Below the pieces are notes generated by a model. That model worked only from the letters and a program-made list of their open reading frames with translations, was not told the DNA's origin and searched no databases. From NCBI GenBank assembly GCA_900551605.1, contig URWS01000125.1, forward strand, positions 1-5,283: a stretch of DNA of 5,283 nucleotides. Direction: 5' to 3'. The position numbers and the translations under genes are program-made. Below, piece after piece: positions 1-5,165 of this stretch (position 1 is its first letter; every line of letters starts with the position of its first letter). The DNA comes from an uncultured Collinsella sp. (GTDB lineage: Bacteria > Actinomycetota > Coriobacteriia > Coriobacteriales > Coriobacteriaceae).

Positions 1-95
1 CTCATCCGGTCCGACCGGGCCGCGCGGCAAGGAGATATATTGCCAGACCGGAGGGCCGCCGGGGGCGGGAATCCGGTACTCCATATTTTGTTCAC
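1..95. other. GC-rich intergenic block with nested inverted repeats
   Basis: No gene could be supported here. The block holds several inverted repeats: CCGGTC (6-11) can pair with GACCGG at 13-18 or at 46-51, and GGCAA (26-30) pairs with TTGCC (40-44) around a 9-base loop. A near-palindrome, TTTGTTCACAAA, lies at 87-98. One plus-strand frame is open from the window edge to a TGA at 185-187, but it is short, has no recognisable domain, and its first half is Gly/Pro/Arg-rich, as translated GC-rich repeats tend to be. The block may be the edge of a dispersed intergenic repeat or the end of a feature outside the window. Confidence 0.3.
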
Positions 96-108
96 AAATG
101 AATAGGTC

Positions 109-128
109 CCTCAGTCGCATCACTGAGG
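109..128. repeat. Perfect 7-bp hairpin in intergenic DNA
   Basis: CCTCAGT (109-115) and ACTGAGG (122-128) are exact reverse complements around a 6-base loop. Neither side has a run of T long enough for a good intrinsic terminator (plus side TTAAAAC, minus side GACCTATT). Its role is unknown; it could be an operator, a processing signal or part of a decayed repeat. Confidence 0.4.
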
Positions 129-296
129 TTAAAACTGAAGCATTGACTTCTGATATTGGCGATGACCAGCTGTTTTATGAGTATTGAGACATCGGTCATC
201 TCTGGAGCGCTACTTTACCCCAAAGGCATCAGCTATTTGTTTCCCATCGGTAAAAGGCGGGTTTTGTTCGCCAAGCGTTCTTATATATAGATAGAT
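129..296. other. Lower-GC intergenic stretch without a supported gene
   Basis: This stretch is visibly more AT-rich than the flanking genes and ends in TATATATAGATAGATA (282-297). No open frame here has a ribosome binding site and a credible length. On the minus strand a frame ending at a TAG at 210-212 reads a protein-like tail (IADAFGVK). Another short minus frame from an ATG near 197 runs about 35 codons with no Shine-Dalgarno. These may be scraps of a decayed gene, but I could not identify one. Confidence 0.35.
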
Positions 297-312
297 ACGG
301 GTTCGAACCCGT
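297..312. repeat. 16-bp perfect palindrome resembling a tRNA T-arm (copy 1)
   Basis: ACGGGTTCGAACCCGT is its own reverse complement. Its core GGGTTCGAACCC has the look of a tRNA T-arm (GG-TTCGA-A-CC). The first 14 bases recur exactly at 474-487, and both copies sit 13 bases from the A-run side of an intrinsic terminator. It is not part of an intact tRNA here, because no acceptor stem or anticodon arm accompanies it. Confidence 0.65.
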
Positions 313-323
313 GCCGCGGTAAC

Positions 324-355
324 AAAAAAGCGGCCGGCATCCGCCAGTCGCTTTT
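324..355 (-). terminator. Intrinsic terminator downstream of the tRNA-Lys remnant
   Basis: Read on the minus strand, AGCGACTGGC, loop GGAT, then GCCGGCCGCT form a 10-bp stem with one A-C mismatch and one G-U pair, followed by a T run (324-329). It lies 10 bases past the truncated tRNA-Lys 3' end, in the same relation as the terminator at 501-530 has to the live tRNA. The plus side also has TTTT after the stem, so weak bidirectional activity is possible. Confidence 0.75.
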
Positions 356-363
356 CTATTCTA

Positions 364-383
364 TGGTGGGCCGTCAGGGGTTC
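364..383 (-). pseudogene. Truncated tRNA-Lys 3' end (remnant)
   Basis: Positions 365-383 are identical over 19 bases to 543-561, the 3' end of the intact tRNA-Lys. On the minus strand the remnant carries the second half of the T-arm (GAACCCCTG), the acceptor 3' strand ACGGCCC, a discriminator A and an encoded CCA (366-364). Everything 5' of the T-loop is missing and is replaced by the hairpin-rich element at 384-475. It retains its own downstream terminator. The likely reading is a former tandem tRNA-Lys gene cut at the T-loop by insertion or recombination. Alternatively, the element carries a tRNA 3' end as part of its own repeat. Confidence 0.6.
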
Positions 384-475
384 AGCCTGCTCCGCAGGCG
401 GCCGCTGCGGCGCTTTCGCGCCTTGCGCGCTGCGCTGGCAAACGCTCACGCGTTTACTCAGCTCCGCGCCCCGAC
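384..475. repeat. 92-bp GC-rich multi-hairpin (REP/MITE-like) element
   Basis: The interval lies between direct copies of GGGTTC (378-383 and 476-481). It contains a series of hairpins: GCCTGC/GCAGGC with a 3-base loop (385-399), GGCGC/GCGCC with loop TTTC, which reads GAAA on the minus strand (409-422), and AAACGC/GCGTTT with loop TCAC, read as GTGA on the minus strand (440-455). The last extends outward through GCTGG/TCAGC with a small bulge. Two of the minus-strand loops are GNRA tetraloops, which suggests a structured RNA or an extragenic palindromic element rather than a protein gene. No transposase is present. Element boundaries are inferred from the flanking repeats. Confidence 0.55.
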
Positions 476-487
476 GGGTTCGAACCC
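474..487. repeat. T-arm-like GGGTTCGAACCC motif (copy 2)
   Basis: ACGGGTTCGAACCC here is identical to 297-310, an offset of 177 bases. As with copy 1, it is followed on the plus strand by 13 unrelated bases, an A run and a terminator hairpin. It borders the hairpin-rich element, so it may be the terminal part of that repeat or an insertion target. Confidence 0.6.
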
Positions 488-500
488 ATGAAAGGGCGAC

Positions 501-530
501 AAAAAAGACGGCCAACCGGAGTTGACCGTC
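501..530 (-). terminator. Intrinsic terminator of tRNA-Lys
   Basis: On the minus strand, GACGGTCAAC (530-521), loop TCCG, then GTTGGCCGTC (516-507) form a 10-bp stem with a single G-U pair, followed directly by six T (506-501). It begins 14 bases past the discriminator base of the tRNA. Because no other terminator is seen after the aminopeptidase gene, it may also end readthrough transcripts from that gene. Confidence 0.88.
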
Positions 531-544
531 TCAACAATCTTGGG

Positions 545-617
545 TGGGCCGTCAGGGGTTCGAACCCTGGACCTTGGGATTAAAAGTCCCCTGCTCTGCC
601 AGCTGAGCTAACGGCCC
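545..617 (-). tRNA. tRNA-Lys (anticodon UUU)
   Basis: The 73-base gene folds into a full cloverleaf. The acceptor stem GGGCCGT/ACGGCCC is perfect, the D stem is GCTC/GAGC, and the T-arm is CAGGG-TTCGAAC-CCCTG. The anticodon loop CTTTTAA has UUU at positions 34-36 (584-582), which reads lysine AAA and AAG codons. The anticodon stem has an apparent G-A mismatch at its outermost pair (27-43). The discriminator is A, but the next bases read CCC rather than CCA, so the mature CCA end would have to be added enzymatically. The gene lies 28 bases past the aminopeptidase stop codon, with its own promoter candidate upstream and a strong terminator downstream. Confidence 0.95.
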
Positions 618-626
618 GCGGGTGGC

Positions 627-655
627 ATTGTACCACGGTCTGGAACTATTCCCAA
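627..655 (-). promoter_or_regulatory. Candidate sigma-70-type promoter for tRNA-Lys
   Basis: On the minus strand, TTGGGA (655-650, four of six matches to TTGACA) is separated by exactly 17 bases from TACAAT (632-627, five of six matches to TATAAT). Transcription would start about 3 bases before the tRNA 5' end. The -35 box lies inside the last codons of the aminopeptidase gene and the spacer spans its stop codon. Confidence 0.6.
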
Positions 656-1926
656 CTCCATTGGCCGTTCTGGAAAATCACAACTTCACGTCCATCGGGC
701 GTAACGCCCGTAATATCGATGTCGTCCGTGCCAATCATAAAGTCGACGTGCGTGCTCGAGACGTTAACGCCATGCTCCAAGAGCTCCTCCTTGGACATGT
801 CATACCCGCCCTCGATGCATTCGGGGAAACCGACACCTAGCGCGAGATGGCAGCTGGCGTTCTCGTCATAGAGTGTGTCATAGAACAGAACGCCGCTTTC
901 GCGGATCGGCGTGTTCTTGGAGATGAGCGCGACCTCGCCCAGATGAGCGGCACCTTCGTCGGTGTCAATGATGCTCGCAAGCGTTGCCTTGCCCACGCGG
1001 GCGTCGTAGTCCACCACGCGGCCACCCTCGAACTTAATCCAAAAATCGTCGACCTTATTGCCGTGGTGGATGAGCGGCATGGCCGAGTACACGATACCGT
1101 CGGCACGCATACGATCAGGCGAGGTAAAGACCTCCTCGGTGGGGATGTTCGGGAAGAAGGGGTGCCCGTCGGGCGTCTTGCCCTTGCCGCCGGCCCACTC
1201 ATGGCCCTTCGTCATGCCAATCGTCAGATCAGTTCCGTTCGAAGCGGTGTAGTGCAGGCAATCAAATTGATTATCGTTTAGGAAGCGCAGATTCTTTTCG
1301 AATGCGGCGTCATGGAGTTCCCAGTCGCTCTCCGGGTCCTGGCCATCGGCGCGCGCGGTGTGCAGAATCGCATTCCACAGCTTATAGATTGCAACCTCAT
1401 CGGCGTCTCCCGGGAACACCTCGTGCGCCCAAGCCACGACCGGAGCGCCGGCGATGCACCACGGATTGATGTTGTAATCCAGTCCACGGCGGAAAACTTT
1501 GCACTGCGTATTCCTCGCCTTTGATGCCGCGGCCGGCTTGGCTGGATCGATGCCCTTGAGGGCCGCAGGATCCGCACCTTCGATAAAGACAAAGCAGGCA
1601 CCATCCTGGGCTAAGGAATCCAGCTGAATGCGCTTCCACTCGGGCGTCTGCTCAAAATAGCTTTTCTCGACATGCTCGTACGTGAGCCTCGTCACGGCAT
1701 CATCGGCCCAGATGACCGTCACGTGGCCGGCGCCGGCAGCATAGGCCTCCGCGACCACCACGCGCGCAAACGGCGCGCACTCGACCGGAGACTGAACGAC
1801 GACCTCCTGGCCGGGCTTAACGTTTACGCCCTTGCGGACGACTAGGCGCGCGTAGTTTTTAATCTTGGGCTCCAAGGCCTTCATGCTCTCCAGAGCCTCT
1901 TCGACCGTCAGGGCAGCTCGAATCAT
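646..1926 (-). CDS. M29-family metallo-aminopeptidase (AmpS/PepS/AmpT-like)
   Basis: Predicted cytosolic aminopeptidase that removes N-terminal residues from peptides using two divalent metal ions. I chose the ATG at 1926 (426 aa) because GGAG (1936-1933) lies 6 bases upstream; a start at 1938 would overlap that site and has no Shine-Dalgarno of its own. Numbered from this start, the expected family ligands are all found: E265 in the PTEEVFTSP motif, E331 in GEVAL, E355 and H360 in the DENASCH motif, and H393 and D395 in HVDFMIG. Spacing of the first four matches Thermus AmpT as I recall it (E250, E316, E340, H345). F367 stands where AmpT has Tyr352. Length is only slightly above the usual 410 or so residues, and there is no signal peptide or membrane segment. 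The gene follows a terminator, so it is probably transcribed on its own, and no dedicated terminator separates it from tRNA-Lys. Confidence 0.92.
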   Translation of the reverse strand: MIRAALTVEEALESMKALEPKIKNYARLVVRKGVNVKPGQEVVVQSPVECAPFARVVVAEAYAAGAGHVTVIWADDAVTRLTYEHVEKSYFEQTPEWKRIQLDSLAQDGACFVFIEGADPAALKGIDPAKPAAASKARNTQCKVFRRGLDYNINPWCIAGAPVVAWAHEVFPGDADEVAIYKLWNAILHTARADGQDPESDWELHDAAFEKNLRFLNDNQFDCLHYTASNGTDLTIGMTKGHEWAGGKGKTPDGHPFFPNIPTEEVFTSPDRMRADGIVYSAMPLIHHGNKVDDFWIKFEGGRVVDYDARVGKATLASIIDTDEGAAHLGEVALISKNTPIRESGVLFYDTLYDENASCHLALGVGFPECIEGGYDMSKEELLEHGVNVSSTHVDFMIGTDDIDITGVTPDGREVVIFQNGQWSWE

Positions 1927-1954
1927 GTGCCACTCCATCTATCTATAGAACAGT

Positions 1955-1985
1955 AAAAAGGCGCGCCGCAAAAACGACGCGCCTT
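1955..1985 (-). terminator. Intrinsic terminator after the purC group
   Basis: On the minus strand, AAGGCGCGTCG (1985-1975), a 6-base loop TTTTTG, then CGGCGCGCCTT (1968-1958) form an 11-bp stem with one G-U pair, followed by a T run ending at 1955. It lies 30 bases past the stop of the small membrane protein gene and about 30 bases before the aminopeptidase start. The aminopeptidase promoter must therefore be very close to, or overlap, this hairpin. Confidence 0.88.
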
Positions 1986-2015
1986 ATATCTTAGCGATAA
2001 GTATGTATGCAAACG

Positions 2016-2591
2016 CTACTTCTTCTTGGAGTCCTTCTTGTCCTCCTCGGCAGCTGCGCGCTCGATAAGAGCGTTGAGCTTGTTCTCGGACATGCCCTCG
2101 GCCTGCGCGCGATACATGTTGCGCAAGGGACGAATACGAGCGAAGTCGTAGATAAAGTCACCTAAGATGATGACATAGGACAAAACAATGCCGACCATCT
2201 GGACGGGACTGGACACCGTGCCGCCGGGAGCGAAGTAGAGCGAAGCCCAAATTGCCACGACGAGTACCATGCCGATGGCGAGCACGGCCCACCAGATACG
2301 ACGGCGCTTGGTGTAGTCCTCGTCCTGCTTGAGGAGGATATTCGACACCGTGTAGATGCGGTCCTCCTTGGCGCGCTGCTTAGCCTTGCGGGCGCGCTTC
2401 TCCTCTTTAGAGAGGCCCTCGAGGTTCTCACCCTTCTCGAGCTCTTTGCGGCGTGCCTTAGACGAAGCCGGCACGACGCGAACGGAGCTCGCTGCCTGGC
2501 GGGCGGGTTTAGCAGATGCGGCGGACTTGCGCGCAACCCCGGTAACCTCGTGGGATTGCGTGCGCTTGTTCGTGGCGCTACGGGTACTCAC
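2016..2591 (-). CDS. Small lysine-rich membrane protein with two transmembrane segments, function unknown
   Basis: A 191-aa protein I do not recognise with confidence. Residues 1-98 are hydrophilic and rich in Lys, Arg, Ala and Ser, with a charged, probably coiled helix at about 58-78. Two hydrophobic segments follow at about 100-120 and 129-148, joined by a short loop (APGG). The tail is charged and ends in a Lys/Asp-rich stretch. By the positive-inside rule both ends should be cytoplasmic. The arrangement, including a GD pair in the second segment followed by basic residues (RIRPLR), is reminiscent of actinobacterial DUF3043 proteins, but I could not test this. The start is GTG at 2591, the base after the purC stop, with AAGGAG (2606-2601) inside the purC end 9 bases upstream. 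Translation is therefore likely coupled to purC. A terminator follows at 1955-1985. Confidence 0.85.
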   Translation of the reverse strand: MSTRSATNKRTQSHEVTGVARKSAASAKPARQAASSVRVVPASSKARRKELEKGENLEGLSKEEKRARKAKQRAKEDRIYTVSNILLKQDEDYTKRRRIWWAVLAIGMVLVVAIWASLYFAPGGTVSSPVQMVGIVLSYVIILGDFIYDFARIRPLRNMYRAQAEGMSENKLNALIERAAAEEDKKDSKKK

Positions 2592-3479
2592 TTATGCGTT
2601 CTCCTTCATGCTTGTGAACTGGGAGCCCGTGATGATCTGGAAGGCCTCGCGATAGCGCTCGGACGTGCCATCGATGACCTCGGCGGGCAGGTGCGGGGTC
2701 TCCCCCGTCATATCCCAGTTGGCCTTGAGCCAATTGCGGACGAATTGCTTGTCGTAGCTGGGCTGAATCTTGCCCTCCTCGTAGCTGGCGGCAGGCCAGA
2801 AACGGCTGGAGTCGGGCGTGAGGCACTCGTCGATCAGCGTAACCTTGCCATCGATGACACCGAACTCGAACTTGGTGTCGGCGATGATGATGCCACGGGT
2901 CGCTGCATACTCGGCAGCAGCCTTGTAAATCTTGAGGGACAGGTCGCGAATCTGCGCGGCGATGTCCTCACCCACGATCTCGCAGCAACGCTCGAACGAG
3001 ATGTTCTCGTCGTGGTCGCCGATCTCGGCCTTCGTGGACGGCGTGAACAGCGGCTCGGGAAGCTTGGAAGCCTCGGTCAGACCCTCGGGCAGCTGAATGC
3101 CGCAGACGGTGCCGTTCTCGTCATAGGTCTTCTTGCCCGAACCGGTCAGATAGCCGCGGACGATGCACTCGATAGGAATCGTCTGGGCCTTCTTGACCAG
3201 CATGGCGCGGCCTGCGAGGTAGTCACGATACTCGGCAAACTCCTCGGGGAAATCCGCCGGATCGATGGAAACGAGGTGGTTGGGAACGATATCGGCAAAC
3301 TTATCGAACCAGAATGCCGAGATGCGGTTGAGCACCTCTCCCTTAAACGGAATCTCGTCGGGAAGAATGAAGTCGAACGCAGAAATGCGGTCGGTGGCGA
3401 CCATCAGCAGGTTTTCACCGGCATCGTAGATATCACGAACCTTGCCACGAGAATCCGGACGACGCTCCATCTTTGTCAC
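2592..3479 (-). CDS. purC: Phosphoribosylaminoimidazole-succinocarboxamide synthase (SAICAR synthase)
   Basis: Catalyses the ATP-dependent joining of aspartate to CAIR to give SAICAR in de novo purine synthesis, in the cytosol. I chose the GTG at 3479 (295 aa) because AAGGAG (3493-3488) lies 8 bases upstream. The more distal GTG at 3488 touches that site, and the ATG at 3470 is 17 bases from it. Numbered from this start, family motifs in order are RGKVRDIYD (11-19), the ATDR..AFD region (28-36), signature 1 IPIECIVRGYLTGS (101-114), LFTPSTK (144-150) with GDHDENIS (154-161), signature 2 IADTKFEFG (199-207), and the DECLTPDSSR stretch (217-226). The length fits the long form of the enzyme rather than the roughly 237-residue E. 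coli type. No other purine gene is adjacent; it sits between a two-component system and a coupled membrane protein gene. Confidence 0.97.
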   Translation of the reverse strand: MTKMERRPDSRGKVRDIYDAGENLLMVATDRISAFDFILPDEIPFKGEVLNRISAFWFDKFADIVPNHLVSIDPADFPEEFAEYRDYLAGRAMLVKKAQTIPIECIVRGYLTGSGKKTYDENGTVCGIQLPEGLTEASKLPEPLFTPSTKAEIGDHDENISFERCCEIVGEDIAAQIRDLSLKIYKAAAEYAATRGIIIADTKFEFGVIDGKVTLIDECLTPDSSRFWPAASYEEGKIQPSYDKQFVRNWLKANWDMTGETPHLPAEVIDGTSERYREAFQIITGSQFTSMKENA

Positions 3480-3510
3480 GTGAGTCACTCCTTACCTAAA
3501 TACGACAGAA

Positions 3511-3530
3511 ATGCGGGTTCTTTCCCGCAT
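3511..3530 (-). terminator. Hairpin between the histidine kinase and purC genes (weak terminator or attenuator)
   Basis: ATGCGGG and CCCGCAT are exact reverse complements (7 bp) around a 6-base loop. On the minus strand the hairpin is followed by TTCTGTCG, a poor T run, so termination would be weak. It lies about 58 bases past the histidine kinase stop and 17 bases before the purC Shine-Dalgarno. It could be a leaky terminator, a transcript-stabilising hairpin or an operator for purC. No known purine riboswitch sequence is visible in the gap. Confidence 0.5.
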
Positions 3531-3588
3531 GTTTTCGCAAACTCGGAGCGGCAGGGACGCGGCCCCTCCTTCACCGAATAGCGAAAAG

Positions 3589-5154
3589 CTAGTGCTCCAT
3601 TGTAGTAGATGCCGCGTCCGCCGTGTGCTCGCGGGGCAGATGAATTGTAAAAGTCGTACCCTTTCCAAGCTCCGACTCCACGGATATGTAGCCATGGTGA
3701 CGCTCGACGATCTGCTTGGTCACGGCGAGGCCAACGCCCAGGCCGCCAGCTTCGCGGGCGCGGCTGGCATCGGCGCGCCAAAACCGCCCGAAGATGCGCG
3801 ACAGATCGTCCTTGGCAATACCGATACCGGTATCCGAAACGGCAATACTGACATGCTTGCGGTCACTGAGCACCGACACCACGACCCAACCGCCCTCGGG
3901 GGTGTAGCGCATGGCGTTGCTCATGAGGTTGATGACGCATTGCGTGATCATGTCGGGATCGGCTTCGACGACATCGTCGTGACCCTGGGTCTCGTCCGCA
4001 AAACGCAGGCGCAGATCGCGGTCGACAAACAGGCGCTCCTGGGCATTGACGATGGAACGCACGAAAGGAACCATGTCCACCGGTTCTAGATTGAGCGGAG
4101 CCGTGCTGTTTTCCATACGCGATAGGTCGAGCATCTGCTGCACCAGACGAGCCAGGCGACGCGTCTCGGAAGCGACCGTCTCCAGGTGTTCGTCGTCGGT
4201 GGGATACACACCGTCTTGCATGGCCTCGACCGTTGCAAGCATGGCCATGAGCGGCGTGCGCAGCTCGTGGGCAACATCAGAGGTCAGGCGCTTCTCGTGC
4301 TTCATATCTTTCTCGAGTGAGGTGGCCATCTCGTCGAAGGTCTCTCCCAGCTGATCGATTTCGTCATCGCCGCGCAAGCCCGTACGAGCGGACAAATCGC
4401 CGTCGCGAATCTGCTTGGCGGTACTGGTAATACGATGAATCGGCTTGGTGAGCATGCGCGACACGAACGATCCGATAACAACCGAGATGCAGACCGCAAC
4501 AACCGCGGCAAGGGCCATGGCGTTAAAGGTCTTCTCCCTAAACGCAGAGTCCGCCTTGGTGAGCAGAGCGTCGGAGCCGATAGCCCACAGCTTTACCTGT
4601 CCGACGTGCTCGCCGGAAGACGTTACGATCTCGACGTTAGCAACGCTATCGGAGTCGGTTGGAGCAGACGAGACCGGGCTATGCGACGCCCTCTTGCCGC
4701 TCGTGTCGTCGGTCGTAGCCTGGTTTTCGCGTACATCGGCGGTGGCGCTTGCCGAGGGCCAGGAATCGTCATAAACGATCACGCCCTTTTTATTGACGAC
4801 CTGCATGCCCAGATCGTCGGAAACCAAACTCGACGTTGCGACCGTGCGCAGTTCCCCCGCGGTCCAAGAGCCGTTTTCCTCATATGAGGTCGCCAACTTC
4901 TCGGCAGCGGAATTTGCGATTTCGACGATATTGGAGCGCGTGTAATCCGAAAAGACCGTGCCCCACACAACAGAGACAACGCCCACCAGCACCAATACCG
5001 TCATGAGCGATGTCAGAGCAAAAGCAAGTGCCATGCGCGAGGGATAGCTCATCGTTGGCCGTGAATCGGAACGAGGCGTGTTCCAACTAGCCTTGGAACC
5101 CGCCTCGCTCTCCTGCTTGTGCTTTTGTCCGATTTCAAAGCGCGCAGGTGTCAT
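3589..5154 (-). CDS. Membrane sensor histidine kinase (HAMP-HisKA-HATPase_c)
   Basis: A 521-aa two-component sensor that should autophosphorylate on histidine and pass the phosphate to the regulator encoded just upstream. Order of parts: a cytoplasmic N-terminal tail (1-40), membrane segment 1 (about 42-66), an extracytoplasmic domain (about 67-208), membrane segment 2 (about 211-231), HAMP (about 232-285), HisKA with the phosphorylated H296 in DVAHELRTP, and an ATPase domain. The latter has the N box at N413 (SNAMRYTP), G1 box DTGIGI (441-446), F box FGRFWRAD (455-462) and G2 box GGLGVGL (470-476). All catalytic motifs are intact. The sensor domain contains a Ser/Thr/Asp-rich, probably disordered stretch (about 131-172), and the signal cannot be inferred. 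The ATG at 5154 has AGGGA 8 bases upstream, overlapping the regulator stop, so the two genes form an operon. Confidence 0.95.
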   Translation of the reverse strand: MTPARFEIGQKHKQESEAGSKASWNTPRSDSRPTMSYPSRMALAFALTSLMTVLVLVGVVSVVWGTVFSDYTRSNIVEIANSAAEKLATSYEENGSWTAGELRTVATSSLVSDDLGMQVVNKKGVIVYDDSWPSASATADVRENQATTDDTSGKRASHSPVSSAPTDSDSVANVEIVTSSGEHVGQVKLWAIGSDALLTKADSAFREKTFNAMALAAVVAVCISVVIGSFVSRMLTKPIHRITSTAKQIRDGDLSARTGLRGDDEIDQLGETFDEMATSLEKDMKHEKRLTSDVAHELRTPLMAMLATVEAMQDGVYPTDDEHLETVASETRRLARLVQQMLDLSRMENSTAPLNLEPVDMVPFVRSIVNAQERLFVDRDLRLRFADETQGHDDVVEADPDMITQCVINLMSNAMRYTPEGGWVVVSVLSDRKHVSIAVSDTGIGIAKDDLSRIFGRFWRADASRAREAGGLGVGLAVTKQIVERHHGYISVESELGKGTTFTIHLPREHTADAASTTMEH

Positions 5155-5165
5155 ATGTGATTTCC

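Noticed and set aside
251..270. Weak terminator (GGCG/CGCC with TTTT on the minus strand)
   Set aside because: The stem is only 4 bp with a 9-base loop, too weak to call beside the clear terminators nearby.
210..515. Minus-strand open frame of 101 codons across the tRNA flank
   Set aside because: It runs through two terminators, a tRNA remnant and the hairpin element. Most of its length is translated repeat, so it is unlikely to be a real protein.
297..561. CRISPR-like spaced repeat
   Set aside because: There are only two copies, the motif is a tRNA T-arm sequence, and no regular spacers or cas genes are present.
847..1281. Plus-strand open frame of 144 codons opposite the aminopeptidase
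   Set aside because: It is antisense to conserved M29 active-site motifs and has no independent coding evidence.
2550..3581. Long plus-strand open frame of 343 codons opposite purC
   Set aside because: It lies antisense to a well-supported purC with intact family motifs. It is a by-product of high-GC codon use and has no recognisable domain of its own.
3480..3588. Purine riboswitch or PurR box upstream of purC
   Set aside because: The gap is short. I could not see a purine aptamer core or a convincing PurR-type operator; only the simple hairpin at 3511-3530 is present.
3511..4089. Plus-strand open frame of 192 codons opposite the histidine kinase ATPase domain
   Set aside because: It covers the N, G1, F and G2 boxes of the kinase on the other strand, so it is a shadow frame.
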